NCBI RefSeq assembly: GCF_010671565.1
Contig: NZ_JAABOQ010000005.1
Span: 248,001 to 312,000 of the forward strand
From: Spongiivirga citrea
Lineage (GTDB): Bacteria; Bacteroidota; Bacteroidia; Flavobacteriales; Flavobacteriaceae
Direction of reading: 5' to 3'
DNA length: 64,000 bases
Both the position numbers and the translations under genes were made by a program. This document shows, in pieces, positions 8,267 to 17,520 of the stretch (position 1 is the first letter of the stretch; each line of letters begins with the position of its first letter). The notes under the pieces are model-generated. The model ran no database searches. It was given only the letters and a program-made list of their open reading frames with translations, and was not told where the DNA came from.

Positions 8267-9001
8267 ATGATCGCTGACATAACCCTAAGATCACGTAAAT
8301 ATCAGATAGACTTATTACAACCGATCGATATTTCTATTCCACTTCGCTTTTCCAAAGAGAATGTAACGGCTTGGAATGCCGAAAGCCCTCGGCTTAAACA
8401 ACTATTATCTATCGAGAATGGTGATCCTGTTAATTTTAATGAGCTAACGATCATTCCACATTCGCATGGTACTCATACGGAAAGTTTAAGTCATGTAGAT
8501 AAATCATTTTACAGTATACACGATCGGCTAAAATCTCATTTTTTTAAAACCGAATTAATTACCGTTGCTCCCGAAAAGCAAGGGGATGATTTCGTGATTT
8601 CTAAAAAGCAATTGCAGTATCATTTAAAGAATAAAAAGCCCGATGCATTGGTAATTCGCACAATGCCTAATTTTAAGGATAAGTTGACAAGGAAATACTC
8701 AGGTGAAAACCCACCTTATTTGCTTGAAAATGCAGCTACTTTTATTAATAGCCAAGACATTAAACATTTATTGATCGATTTGCCTAGTGTCGATAAAGAG
8801 AAGGATGGAGGCGAGCTATCCTCGCATAAGGCATTTTGGGGATTGCCTAATAAACCAAGGCCGGAAGCCACGATAACGGAGTTTGTTTATGTACAAAACA
8901 AGGTCGAAGATGGTTCGTATTTTTTGAATTTACAAGTAGCACCGTTTGTCAATAATGCTGCGCCTAGTAAACCGATTTTATATAAAATTATAAAGCCATG
9001 A
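8267..9001 (+). CDS. Cyclase family protein (kynurenine formamidase-like hydrolase)
   Basis: This belongs to the metal-dependent cyclase/formamidase family (PF04199 type). Early in the protein are DISIPL and then HSHGTHTESLSHVD, the metal-ligand region (canonical HxGTHxDxPxH), here with Glu in place of Asp and no proline. Later, LLIDLPSVDKEKDGG and HKAFWG resemble the family's second conserved block. The substrate cannot be read from sequence; no tryptophan-degradation gene is adjacent, so kynurenine formamidase is only one possibility. It overlaps the next gene by 4 nt (ATGA), so the two are translationally coupled. Confidence 0.85.
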   Translation: MIADITLRSRKYQIDLLQPIDISIPLRFSKENVTAWNAESPRLKQLLSIENGDPVNFNELTIIPHSHGTHTESLSHVDKSFYSIHDRLKSHFFKTELITVAPEKQGDDFVISKKQLQYHLKNKKPDALVIRTMPNFKDKLTRKYSGENPPYLLENAATFINSQDIKHLLIDLPSVDKEKDGGELSSHKAFWGLPNKPRPEATITEFVYVQNKVEDGSYFLNLQVAPFVNNAAPSKPILYKIIKP

Positions 9002-9351
9002 CTTCAATAATAAAATTAGAAGAAATAGCAATGTTTGTTTTAGCTGCCTATTTGTTTAGTCTGCTAAACTTAGCTTGGTGGTGGTTTGTAGTGTTTTTAC
9101 TTGTGCCCGATATAGGAATGTTAGGGTATGCAATTAATAGTAAGATAGGAGCAATCAGCTATAATTTATTTCATCATAAAGGGATAGCTATAGCGGTGTA
9201 TTTATTGGGTGTTTATATTGAGAATAAATGGCTTCTTTTTGCTGGTATTATCTTATTTGCGCATTCATGTTTCGATAGGATTTTGGGATATGGACTTAAA
9301 TATTCCGACGATTTTAAAAACACTCACCTAGGAAGAATTGGGAGGTCATAA
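8998..9351 (+). CDS. DUF4260 family small membrane protein
   Basis: A 117-residue protein with about three to four hydrophobic segments. It carries the features typical of DUF4260: WWWFVVFLLVPDIGMLGY near the N-terminus, NLFHHKG in the middle and a C-terminal FAHSCFDRILGYGLKYSD followed by HLGRIG. The conserved His, Asp and Glu/Arg residues facing the membrane hint at a functional site, but the family has no assigned role that I know of. It is coupled to the cyclase gene by a 4-nt overlap and followed 7 nt later by a DUF4230 gene. Confidence 0.85.
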   Translation: MTSIIKLEEIAMFVLAAYLFSLLNLAWWWFVVFLLVPDIGMLGYAINSKIGAISYNLFHHKGIAIAVYLLGVYIENKWLLFAGIILFAHSCFDRILGYGLKYSDDFKNTHLGRIGRS

Positions 9352-9358
9352 ATAAGGT

Positions 9359-9979
9359 ATGGAGTCAATTTTAATAGCGATTTTAAGTTTGATATTAGGC
9401 GGGGTTCTGGTGTATGCTGGATCCGTTTATATTCAGAAACAACGTAAAAACTCGATTACACATCAACAATCTGCTATTTTATTAGAAAAGATAAAGCGTG
9501 TCTGTAAGTTAATAACTGTTGAAGGCGATTTTGCAGAGATCTATCATTATGAAAATACAAAGGAGAAGTTACTAAAACTCATCTCAAGTAAAAAGAAAGC
9601 ATTAGTTATCATCAATGCAAAAGCCTATGTTGGTTTTGATCTTACGAAAATTAAGATGACTGCCAAGGACAAGAGTAAGTTAATTGTGTTGGAGTCTTTT
9701 CCGCAACCTGAAGTGTTGAGTATCGATACGAATGTGCAGTACTATGATAAAAAGGATGGTTATTTTAACAAGTTTGAGGCCGCTGATCTAACTGAATTGA
9801 ATACGGAAGCAAAAGAACACATTCGTGCTAAGGTTCCACAAAGTGGTTTGTATGGTTCCGCAGCAAAGGAAGCCTTAGATACGATATTGCTTATCGAGCA
9901 GATAGTTGAAACAATAGGTTGGAAATTGGATTACAAGGCCCTAGAACTTCCAGATGCTCAAATCAAGAAGATAGAATAA
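9359..9979 (+). CDS. DUF4230 family membrane-anchored protein
   Basis: An N-terminal hydrophobic helix (about residues 3-22, SILIAILSLILGGVLVYAG) anchors the rest outside the cytoplasm. Residues about 40-200 match the DUF4230 pattern: CKLITVEGDFAEIYHYENT, KKALVIINAKAYVGFDLTKI, then a beta-rich segment and an amphipathic C-terminus. No catalytic residues are obvious and I do not know a function. It is co-directional and closely spaced with the cyclase and DUF4260 genes. The following ATP-grasp gene starts 26 nt after its stop. Confidence 0.85.
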   Translation: MESILIAILSLILGGVLVYAGSVYIQKQRKNSITHQQSAILLEKIKRVCKLITVEGDFAEIYHYENTKEKLLKLISSKKKALVIINAKAYVGFDLTKIKMTAKDKSKLIVLESFPQPEVLSIDTNVQYYDKKDGYFNKFEAADLTELNTEAKEHIRAKVPQSGLYGSAAKEALDTILLIEQIVETIGWKLDYKALELPDAQIKKIE

Positions 9980-10005
9980 GCCAATATTATATTCCTCATG
10001 GCAAA

Positions 10006-11031
10006 ATGAAAAAACTCAACTATTTCTTAAAAGACCCCGAACGAAAGAACTTGTTTGTGGTGGTAAATGAGTTGATGTATTTATTAATAAAACAAAGGAC
10101 CGTACCATCTCATTATTTCGCCAAATATTTATATCGAAAAAGAGTTAAAAACATTAATGACTATTTAACTACGCAGGAGGTTAAAAGAGTTTCATTTTCT
10201 CGCTATTTTAATAAAGCGGCAATGTTACCTTTTTTTGAAAACAAAGTGGTGATGGCTCTGTTTTGTAAGAAAAATAGTCTGCCTCATCCTAGAATGTTGT
10301 GTAACAATTATGGTAAATGGTTTAATATAAATGGTAAGACCATTTGTATTGAAACGAAAAGTAATCTTGTTGACCTTTTAAAAGAAATAATGATCGACAA
10401 TAAACTTGATGTGCTTTTTGTAAAGGAGGTAGATAATCATGGTGGAGTAGGTTGTTTTAAAATTGAAAATAGCGAGGATTCCTTTCAACAAAAAGAAATA
10501 GGAGAGATGTTAAGCGGAAATTACTTGGTACAGGAATGTATCGAGCAACATACAGCGCTTAGCGCGCTTAACCCGAATAGCATTAATTCAATAAGAATTG
10601 ACACCTATGTAGATGAAAAAGGCGAAGGGCATATTTTGACGGCATTAATGCGGTTTGGAGTCGGGAAATCGGTGGTAGATAATGCTAGTTCAGGTGGCTT
10701 TTATGTAGGAATAGATATGGAAAAAGGAACTCTGAAGGAAATGGGGCAACAATTGTTTAGTTATGGAGGGAAGAGTTATAAAGCGCACCCAGATACCAAT
10801 ACCATTTTTAAAGACTATTCTATTCCATATTTTCAAGAGACTTGTGCATTAATTCATAAACTCATGAAATTACTTCCTGATGGATTTGTAGGTTGGGATA
10901 TTGCCATCACTTCAAATGGACCTATGATAATTGAAGGAAATACACAATCAGGAATACTAATGGCGGATATCTCTTATGGAGGATTACGGGCACACCCTAA
11001 GTTTAAAGAAATATTAAGTCGATTACCTTAA
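10006..11031 (+). CDS. Sugar-transfer-associated ATP-grasp family protein
   Basis: This resembles the ATP-grasp family found next to polysaccharide genes (PF14397 type). Visible blocks are VKEVDNHGGVGCFKI, YLVQECIEQH (ATP-binding hinge), NSINSIRIDTYVDEKG, NASSGGFYVGIDM, and the C-terminal metal and ATP site GFVGWDIAIT...IIEGNTQSG. ATP-grasp enzymes ligate a carboxylate to an amine or thiol; the substrate here is unknown. I start at the ATG at 10006 (MKKLNYFLKDPERK, 341 aa). The longer frame from 9919 overlaps the DUF4230 gene and encodes an unlikely N-terminus. A YjbR-like gene follows within 12 nt. Confidence 0.87.
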   Translation: MKKLNYFLKDPERKNLFVVVNELMYLLIKQRTVPSHYFAKYLYRKRVKNINDYLTTQEVKRVSFSRYFNKAAMLPFFENKVVMALFCKKNSLPHPRMLCNNYGKWFNINGKTICIETKSNLVDLLKEIMIDNKLDVLFVKEVDNHGGVGCFKIENSEDSFQQKEIGEMLSGNYLVQECIEQHTALSALNPNSINSIRIDTYVDEKGEGHILTALMRFGVGKSVVDNASSGGFYVGIDMEKGTLKEMGQQLFSYGGKSYKAHPDTNTIFKDYSIPYFQETCALIHKLMKLLPDGFVGWDIAITSNGPMIIEGNTQSGILMADISYGGLRAHPKFKEILSRLP

Positions 11032-11042
11032 TTTTGAAAGCT

Positions 11043-11393
11043 ATGAATGTAGAACGGTTTAGAGAATATTGTTTGGTCAAACAGCAAGTAACAGAGCATT
11101 TTCCATTTGATGAGCACACTTTGGTATTTAAAGTAGCAGGAAAAATGTTTGCACTTTGTGGAATAGAACGAATTCCTTTTCAAATTAACTTAAAATGCGA
11201 TCCCGAACGCTCTGAAGAATTAAGAGCAGAATATGATGGATTGATTATACCTGGTTATCATATGAGTAAAAAGCACTGGAATACAGTTTTTGTTCAACAA
11301 CTACCTCCTGAATTAGTAACTGATCTAATTGATCATTCGTATGAATTAGTTGTACAGAGTCTGCCTAAAAAAGTTAGAGAAACCTTCGGTTAG
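11043..11393 (+). CDS. MmcQ/YjbR family protein
   Basis: A 116-residue protein with the CyaY-like/double-wing fold signature of the MmcQ/YjbR family: EYCLVKQQVTEHFPFDEHTLVFKV, then MFALCGI, CDPERSEELRAEYDGLIIPG and KKHWNTV. Members have been proposed to bind DNA, but the biochemical role is poorly established. I prefer the ATG at 11043 (MNVERFREYC) over the TTG at 11034. It is the last gene of the plus-strand run; the next gene is convergent and begins almost immediately after its stop. Confidence 0.9.
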   Translation: MNVERFREYCLVKQQVTEHFPFDEHTLVFKVAGKMFALCGIERIPFQINLKCDPERSEELRAEYDGLIIPGYHMSKKHWNTVFVQQLPPELVTDLIDHSYELVVQSLPKKVRETFG

Positions 11394-11394
11394 A

Positions 11395-11868
11395 TTAGTC
11401 ACTTACTACAAACGTCATAGGCAATCGTAAACGAACTCGTGCTGGTTCACGCATGTGCATTCCTGGGCTTAGTTGAGGGACGGTTTCTATAATGCGCTTA
11501 ATTTCCTTATCAAAAACTTCATCTTTAGAATTGGTGCTTGAGAATTGGATTTTGCCACGTTCATTAATTAAAATGGTAATGATAATTCGGCGTTGCCCAT
11601 TAGGAGTAGCAAACAACAAAGGTTTATTAAAATCTTCACTTATTTTTTTTACCAAGGTTTGGGTTAAACAACGTCGTCCTTGAGGGTCTTCTTTGGAGTC
11701 AGTGCAGTCAGGATGCTGAGGCGCTTTATGAACAAGTTCAAAAGCAACGGTTTTAAGGGGTCTTTCCTTGATACGCTTAATCACTTCATTCTCTTCTTGT
11801 CCGAAAACTGAAGTCATTGCCATAAAAAGACAAAATAAAGTCAATAAAATGCTATGGAAATTTTTCAT
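11395..11868 (-). CDS. Secreted protein with TonB-C-like domain
   Basis: A signal peptide (MKNFHSILLTLFCLFMAMTSVFGQ) is followed by a 133-residue mature protein. The segment CLTQTLVKKISEDFNKPL and the later IIITILINERGKIQF...IKRIIETVPQLSPG resemble the C-terminal domain of TonB as found in many flavobacterial single-domain periplasmic proteins. There is no transmembrane anchor or proline-rich spacer, so it cannot act as a classical energy transducer. It has two cysteines (DCTDSKED and RRCLTQ) that could form a disulfide. The role is unknown. Confidence 0.8.
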   Translation of the reverse strand: MKNFHSILLTLFCLFMAMTSVFGQEENEVIKRIKERPLKTVAFELVHKAPQHPDCTDSKEDPQGRRCLTQTLVKKISEDFNKPLLFATPNGQRRIIITILINERGKIQFSSTNSKDEVFDKEIKRIIETVPQLSPGMHMREPARVRLRLPMTFVVSD

Positions 11869-12088
11869 CGATGCAAACTTAAGAATTAAAAGAAATTAAT
11901 GAGTGAAAACTGATTGTATTTACTTAAAACACTCATTGTCAGTTGCGTATGTAGATTTAAAAAAATCTCATACTGTTTTTTTAACATTACGGTATGGGAT
12001 TTGAATGCGATAGTATGTTATTTTACGTTTTACAATTGTTAAAAAGATCGGTTTCTATCAATTAGAAAAAGCTTAATTTGTATCACGA

Positions 12089-13024
12089 ATGAGATTAAAA
12101 TTATTTTTCTGTATTGTATTGACATTTAGTGCTTTGTCAAGAGTAAATGCCCAACAAGATGCGCAGTATACTCAGTATATGTATAATACGGTAAGTGTAA
12201 ATCCTGCTTACGCTGGCTCACGAGGGTATTTAAGTATAACAGGTTTATATCGTTCACAATGGGTTGGTTTTGATGGAGCCCCTGAAACACAAACATTGAC
12301 CTTAAATTCTCCTGTAGCGGAAAATGTTGGTTTCGGACTGTCAATTGTAAATGATAAGATAGGCCCGTCTAATGAAACCTATTTCTATGCCGATTTTGCA
12401 TATACGCTGCGAATGAATAGCGATCTAAGTCTTAATTTAGGACTAAAAGCGGGTGGAAATTTGTTAGATGTTGACTTTAGTCGTTTGGAAGGCTCTGAGA
12501 TTGATCCTAGATTTCAAAATAATATTGATAATCGATTCTCACCAAATGTAGGGGTTGGCGCTTTTTTATATGGTGAAAAAGGGTACGTCGGTGTATCAGT
12601 TCCAAATTTATTAGAGACGAACCATTTTGATGAAGGTATTTTTAATGATGATGAAGCCGTTACATTGCTCGCTAAAGAACGAGCTAATCTTTATTTAATA
12701 GGGGGCTATGTTTTTGATTTGGATTATTTTACAAAACTAAAGCCAACAATCCTGACTAAAATGGTGCAAGGTGCACCGTTGCAAGTTGACCTGTCGGTAA
12801 ATGTTCTGTTCAATGATAAAGTTAGAGCCGGTTTAGCATATCGATGGGGTGCAGCAATTAGTGGAATGGCCGGATTCCAAATAAATGATTCTTTATTAAT
12901 AGGGTATGCTTATGATGCAGAATTAACCACTTTAGGAAGCGCAAATTCTGGCTCGCACGAGATATTTCTAAGGTTCGAACTCTTTAGAAGTACCGGAGGT
13001 ACTTTGTCTCCCCGATTTTTTTAA
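12089..13024 (+). CDS. PorP/SprF family type IX secretion-associated outer membrane protein
   Basis: The protein has a signal peptide ending NAQ and begins in the family pattern QDAQYTQYMYNTVSVNPAYAGS, then LTGLYRSQWVGFDGAP (slightly varied here), with beta-barrel strands to the C-terminus (LRFELF...SPRFF). PorP/SprF proteins are outer membrane partners of type IX secretion that link particular surface adhesins to the system. Usually a giant SprB-type adhesin gene lies just upstream; here the upstream gene is a small convergent-strand protein, so this copy is an orphan. It is followed 51 nt later by an OmpA-PD40 protein, the standard companion. Confidence 0.93.
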   Translation: MRLKLFFCIVLTFSALSRVNAQQDAQYTQYMYNTVSVNPAYAGSRGYLSITGLYRSQWVGFDGAPETQTLTLNSPVAENVGFGLSIVNDKIGPSNETYFYADFAYTLRMNSDLSLNLGLKAGGNLLDVDFSRLEGSEIDPRFQNNIDNRFSPNVGVGAFLYGEKGYVGVSVPNLLETNHFDEGIFNDDEAVTLLAKERANLYLIGGYVFDLDYFTKLKPTILTKMVQGAPLQVDLSVNVLFNDKVRAGLAYRWGAAISGMAGFQINDSLLIGYAYDAELTTLGSANSGSHEIFLRFELFRSTGGTLSPRFF

Positions 13025-13075
13025 TAATTTTATAGTTGTGCAATATATGCGCTGACAAAACCAACAATCAATATC

Positions 13076-15001
13076 ATGAAACTTACTGCCTCATTAATTT
13101 TAGTTATGATAAGCCTTTTTGCTTTTGCGCAAGAACAGGAAACAGAGGCAGATAAAGCCTATGATAATTATAACTATAACAAGGCTATCAACGAGTATGA
13201 GCGAGAAGTAAAAAACGGAGAAAAATCTGTTAAGATATTTAAACGTTTAGGAGATAGTTATTATTTCAATGCTAAACTAGTGGAGGCTAATAAGTGGTAT
13301 GAACAACTAATGGCATTGAATAAGGAAATAGAGCCTGAGTATTTCTATCGCTATTCTCAAACTTTGAAATCGGTTAAAAAATACGACGAAGCGAATGTGT
13401 ATCTCCAGAAATTTACTGAGTTAAATAGCACTGACCGGCGTGCAATTCTTTATCGTGAAAATCCTGATTATCTCGAGGATATTGGCGCTCAATCAGGGAG
13501 GTATAACATTAGTGCGGTTCCATTTAATACGCCAAATGCCGATTTTTCACCTATGGTTGTTGGAGATAAGCTGATTTTTTCTTCATCACTAAACAAAAGC
13601 TTGTTTACAAAGTTTATTCACGAATGGGATGCAAAACCCTTTATCGATCTATACGAAGTTTCTTTGAATCCTGATGCCGAGGCTGGTCAAACCCCAAAAA
13701 AATTAAAAGGAAGAATTAATACAAGTTTTCATGAATCATCTACGACCTTTACTGCAGATGGTAATACCGTGTATTTTACGCGCAACAGCTTATTAAAAGA
13801 ACAAGGCGGTACACTAAATAGATTACGCTTATATAGAGCCACAAGAAAAAAAGATAGATGGGTTGAGGTAGAACCCCTTCCTTTTACTGATCATAAACAT
13901 ACCTATGCGCATCCTGCATTAAGTGCCGATGGTAAGAAACTGTATTTCGCATCTGATATGCCGGGTACAAAAGGCTATGGTGATATTTATGTTGTTGATG
14001 TTTTAGAAGATGGTGGCTTTAGTAAACCAAGGAACCTTGGTGATGTAATTAATACTGAAGGAAGAGAGACCTTTCCATATATATCAGCAGAAGGCAAGCT
14101 GTATTTTGCTTCCGATGGTCATTTAGGGCTAGGTGGATTGGATGTTTTTACAGTTCGCCTTGATGAAAATAGCGCTCCAACCACTAATGTGGTCAACGTT
14201 GGGAGTCCAGTAAATTCACCTAAAGATGATTTCAGTTTTATTATTAATGATAGTACGAAGAAGGGGTTTTTTGCATCTAACCGCGAGGGTGGAAAAGGCG
14301 ATGATGATATCTATAGTTTTGTTGAAACAAAGCCGATTGTCGAGAAGATCGATCTTATCGTTTCAGGAAGTGTAAAATCAAAGGATGAAAATGAGATAAT
14401 TGATACTGCGACAGTTCAGTTAATAGATGAAGCTGGAGTGGTGCTTGAGGAAGTTATTGTAACTAATGGTAATTATACGTTTACCACCGATGCTACGAAA
14501 AATCATTTAATTAGGGCAAAGGCGGACGATTATGTCACTAACGAGATAGTTGTTGCTAAAACGGATAAGGCAGCTACGGTAAACATTGATGTTGTTTTAG
14601 AATTTGATAAGGCCATTACCGATGTAAACGATGATTTAAGTAAGATTTTGCAACTGCAAGTAATTTATTTTGAATTTGACTCTGCAATTATTCAAGAAGG
14701 CGATTCACTAGCACAATTGGATAAAGTAGTGGAGGTAATGAATCTATATCCTCAGATAAAAATGGAGGTGCGCTCGCATACCGATAGTAGGGCTGATGAT
14801 GCTTATAATATGGCATTATCTAACAGACGTGCAGAATCTACAGTACAATATTTGATAAGTAAGGGCATTGATGCAAATCGACTTAGTGGAAAAGGTTTTG
14901 GAGAATCGCAGTTAATTAATCAATGTGCCAATGATATTCCCTGCTCTAAAGAAGATCATGAATTAAATAGACGATCAGAATTTGTAATTCTTTCTCAGTA
15001 G
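13076..15001 (+). CDS. OmpA family protein with TPR, PD40 and carboxypeptidase-regulatory domains (PorE-like)
   Basis: A signal peptide (ending AFAQ) precedes TPR-like helices (about residues 25-130), then PD40/WD40-like beta-propeller repeats (for example YAHPALSADGKKLYFASDMPG, about 150-420), a carboxypeptidase-regulatory-like fold (about 435-515), and a C-terminal OmpA peptidoglycan-binding domain (about 530-641) with VIYFEFDSAII, MEVRSHTDSRADD and LSNRRAESTVQYL. This architecture is that of PorE and relatives, which tie the type IX secretion apparatus to peptidoglycan. It is encoded directly after PorP/SprF. Length and domain order look complete. Confidence 0.92.
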   Translation: MKLTASLILVMISLFAFAQEQETEADKAYDNYNYNKAINEYEREVKNGEKSVKIFKRLGDSYYFNAKLVEANKWYEQLMALNKEIEPEYFYRYSQTLKSVKKYDEANVYLQKFTELNSTDRRAILYRENPDYLEDIGAQSGRYNISAVPFNTPNADFSPMVVGDKLIFSSSLNKSLFTKFIHEWDAKPFIDLYEVSLNPDAEAGQTPKKLKGRINTSFHESSTTFTADGNTVYFTRNSLLKEQGGTLNRLRLYRATRKKDRWVEVEPLPFTDHKHTYAHPALSADGKKLYFASDMPGTKGYGDIYVVDVLEDGGFSKPRNLGDVINTEGRETFPYISAEGKLYFASDGHLGLGGLDVFTVRLDENSAPTTNVVNVGSPVNSPKDDFSFIINDSTKKGFFASNREGGKGDDDIYSFVETKPIVEKIDLIVSGSVKSKDENEIIDTATVQLIDEAGVVLEEVIVTNGNYTFTTDATKNHLIRAKADDYVTNEIVVAKTDKAATVNIDVVLEFDKAITDVNDDLSKILQLQVIYFEFDSAIIQEGDSLAQLDKVVEVMNLYPQIKMEVRSHTDSRADDAYNMALSNRRAESTVQYLISKGIDANRLSGKGFGESQLINQCANDIPCSKEDHELNRRSEFVILSQ

Positions 15002-15040
15002 GAATGCAAGAAAAGCCTCCTTTTTTATTATGAATAGCTG

Positions 15041-16219
15041 TTATTTAAAAGCTGCATGTCCTGTAATATCCATTCCAGTAATCAATAAATGAATATCATG
15101 AGTACCCTCATAAGTAATAACCGATTCTAGGTTCATCATATGGCGCATAATACTGTACTCTCCGGTAATACCCATACCGCCTAAAACTTGTCTCGCTTCG
15201 CGCGCTATATTGATTGCCATATCTACATTATTGCGTTTTGCCATAGATATTTGAGCAGTAGTTGCTCTTCCTTCGTTTTTAAGCTGGCCTAATCTGAAAG
15301 CCAATAGTTGGGCTTTGGTGATCTCGGTGATCATTTCGGCTAATTTTTTCTGTTGAAGCTGGGTAGCTGCTATCGGTTTTCCAAATTGAATACGCTCCTT
15401 TGCATATCGTAAGGCTGTATCATAACAGTCCATTGCCGCTCCTATTGCACCCCATGAAATTCCGTATCTGGCAGAATCTAGGCACCCAAGAGGAGCTCCA
15501 AGTCCACTTTTATTAGGTAGTAAATTCTCTTTTGGCACTTTAACGTCGTTAAAAACTAACTCTCCAGTAGCTGATGCACGTAATGACCATTTATTATGAG
15601 TTTCTGGTGTCGTAAAACCTTCCATACCACGTTCTACGATTAGACCATGAATGCGCCCTTCTTCATTTTTTGCCCATACTACTGCAATATCTGCAAAGGG
15701 TGAATTTGAGATCCATAATTTGGCGCCGTTTAACAGAAAATGATCGCCTTTATCTTCGAATTTGGTTTCCATTCCACCAGGATTCGATCCGTGGTTGGGT
15801 TCTGTCAAACCAAAGCAACCCATAAATTCACCAGAAGCTAGTTTTGGTAAATATTTTTTACGCTGTTCCTCTGTTCCATAGGTGTAAATAGGGTACATTA
15901 CTAATGACGATTGCACCGATGCAGTTGAACGAACACCACTATCACCGCGCTCAATTTCTTGCATGATCAAACCATAAGAGATTTGATCTAAACCAGCGCC
16001 ACCATATTCCTCTGGAATGTAGGGGCCAAATGCGCCAATTTCAGCTAGCCCACCGATTATTTGTTTTGGGAACTCTGCCTTTTGTGCATAGTCTTCTATA
16101 ATTGGAGAAACATCCCTTTTTACCCATTGACGAGCCGCATCACGAACTAATTTATGTTCATCGTTTAATAGGTCATCAAGGTTGTAGTAATCTGGTGCTT
16201 CGAAAAGGTCTGGTTTCAT
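15041..16219 (-). CDS. Acyl-CoA dehydrogenase, glutaryl-CoA dehydrogenase-like
   Basis: An FAD-dependent acyl-CoA dehydrogenase of 392 aa. The FAD and substrate motif FMGCFGLTEPNHGSNPGGMET is intact over most of its length, as is LLNGAKLWISNSP. The catalytic base is Glu371 in TYEGTHDIH, the position used by glutaryl-CoA dehydrogenases. The overall pattern (GAPLGCLDSARYGISWGA, RIQFGKPIAATQLQQKKLA) matches that subfamily, which makes crotonyl-CoA from glutaryl-CoA in lysine and tryptophan breakdown. No other gene of that route lies nearby, so the exact substrate is inferred. It ends convergent to the OmpA gene and appears monocistronic. Confidence 0.9.
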   Translation of the reverse strand: MKPDLFEAPDYYNLDDLLNDEHKLVRDAARQWVKRDVSPIIEDYAQKAEFPKQIIGGLAEIGAFGPYIPEEYGGAGLDQISYGLIMQEIERGDSGVRSTASVQSSLVMYPIYTYGTEEQRKKYLPKLASGEFMGCFGLTEPNHGSNPGGMETKFEDKGDHFLLNGAKLWISNSPFADIAVVWAKNEEGRIHGLIVERGMEGFTTPETHNKWSLRASATGELVFNDVKVPKENLLPNKSGLGAPLGCLDSARYGISWGAIGAAMDCYDTALRYAKERIQFGKPIAATQLQQKKLAEMITEITKAQLLAFRLGQLKNEGRATTAQISMAKRNNVDMAINIAREARQVLGGMGITGEYSIMRHMMNLESVITYEGTHDIHLLITGMDITGHAAFK

Positions 16220-16289
16220 TTTGTAGCAATTTTATATGTCAAAGATAGATAAAAGAAATACAACAATTGATTGATTAATTGTTATGAAT

Positions 16290-16715
16290 TTAACAATTTC
16301 CTATTGCAGTTAATACCAACTTCCTACTTCCACCTTGATCTCGATGCTCACATAAATAGATGCCCTGCCAAGTACCTAAGTTTAATCGTCCGTTAGTAAT
16401 AGGAATTTGAACTGAAGCACCCATTAAGGATGACTTTATATGTGCTGGCATATCATCTGGTCCTTCATAGGTGTGAACATAATAAGAGGCATTTTCTGGA
16501 ACCATTTTGTTCATATGACTTTCAAAATCAGTTCGTACAGTTGGGTCGGCATTTTCGTTAATTGTAAGGCTGGCTGAAGTGTGTTTGATAAAAACCTGTA
16601 GCTGGCCAATCTTAATTTCTTTTAGTGCTGGAATAGCCTCTAAAATGATATCAGTAATCAAATGAAACCCTCTGGGATGTGCTGGCAATATGATTTCTTT
16701 TTGTAAGAATTTCAT
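16290..16715 (-). CDS. yjbQ: YjbQ family protein (UPF0047, secondary thiamine-phosphate synthase-type)
   Basis: A small 141-residue protein of the YjbQ/UPF0047 family, some members of which have weak thiamine-phosphate synthase activity. Conserved residues are visible: HTSASLTINENADPTVRTD, a His-containing YEGPDDMPAHIKSSLMG, and GTWQGIYLCEHRDQGGSRK at the C-terminus, with the His/Asp/Glu residues that form the probable metal site. It stands alone between the dehydrogenase and trmN6 genes, both on the same strand. The family is certain; the physiological role is not. Confidence 0.92.
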   Translation of the reverse strand: MKFLQKEIILPAHPRGFHLITDIILEAIPALKEIKIGQLQVFIKHTSASLTINENADPTVRTDFESHMNKMVPENASYYVHTYEGPDDMPAHIKSSLMGASVQIPITNGRLNLGTWQGIYLCEHRDQGGSRKLVLTAIGNC

Positions 16716-16791
16716 GTGTAGATGGTTTGAGGAATAAAAATAATGCCTTTATGCTAGGTTCAAATAAAACAAGGAGTCTTTTGTCCGAAAT

Positions 16792-17505
16792 TTACATTTT
16801 CATGTAGAAGTCTTTGGTCAGCGCTATGTAGTCTTCTGTATAATCATGCCTTCTTTTTTCGATTACGAGCTCGCCTTCTTCAACTATTGATTCGATTTTC
16901 GAAAATTGCAATAGACTTCTTTTTATTGAGGCTTCCTCAGTTCCTTTAACGCGAGTAATGCGTTCAGTAAAAAGCCCGTAGTTTTTTGATAATTCAATAA
17001 ACCCTTCTTCTTCATCAAACGGAATAATTACAGCAAATTTTCCCACTTCTGATAGTAGCTTAGCGGTACATGCAATTAAATGTTCAAATGGCATTGCGTC
17101 TTGAAAACGAGCTGTAGCTCGCGCTTTCTCTGTAATGGTTTCAGTTGGCTTGTAAAAAGGAGGGTTGCTAACAATTAAATCAAATTCATCATCAACTTCT
17201 TGCGCAAATTCTAATAATCCAGCGTGGTAACAGAACAAACGATCGTTCCAGGGTGAGGACTCAAAATTTCCAGCACATTGCTCATATGCATCCGAATCAA
17301 TTTCGATAGCTTCAATTACTTCCGCATGGCATCGCTGCGCCAACATCAAACTTAAAATTCCGGTGCCTGAGCCAATATCTAATATCGAAAATGGATTGTG
17401 GTCAATTCTCGCCCAAGAACCCAGCAAAACTCCATCGGTGCCAATTTTCATTGCGCACTTATCCTGTTTCACTGAAAACTGTTTGAACTGAAATGGCTTA
17501 TTCAT
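16792..17505 (-). CDS. trmN6: tRNA1(Val) (adenine37-N6)-methyltransferase-like protein
   Basis: A Rossmann-fold, SAM-dependent methyltransferase that in E. coli (YfiC) makes m6A37 in tRNA-Val. Visible motifs: KQFSVKQDKCAMKIGTDGVLLGSW at the N-terminus, ILDIGSGTGILSLMLAQR (SAM site), IEAIEIDSDAYEQC, and the N6-methylase motif DLIVSNPPFYKP. I start at the ATG at 17505 (MNKPFQFKQ); the longer frame to 17529 runs into AT-rich repeat-like DNA next to the four-helix-bundle gene. Gene order rpsP-rimM-trmN is conserved in related genomes but is interrupted here. Confidence 0.88.
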   Translation of the reverse strand: MNKPFQFKQFSVKQDKCAMKIGTDGVLLGSWARIDHNPFSILDIGSGTGILSLMLAQRCHAEVIEAIEIDSDAYEQCAGNFESSPWNDRLFCYHAGLLEFAQEVDDEFDLIVSNPPFYKPTETITEKARATARFQDAMPFEHLIACTAKLLSEVGKFAVIIPFDEEEGFIELSKNYGLFTERITRVKGTEEASIKRSLLQFSKIESIVEEGELVIEKRRHDYTEDYIALTKDFYMKM

Positions 17506-17520
17506 AAATTCCAATGATTG

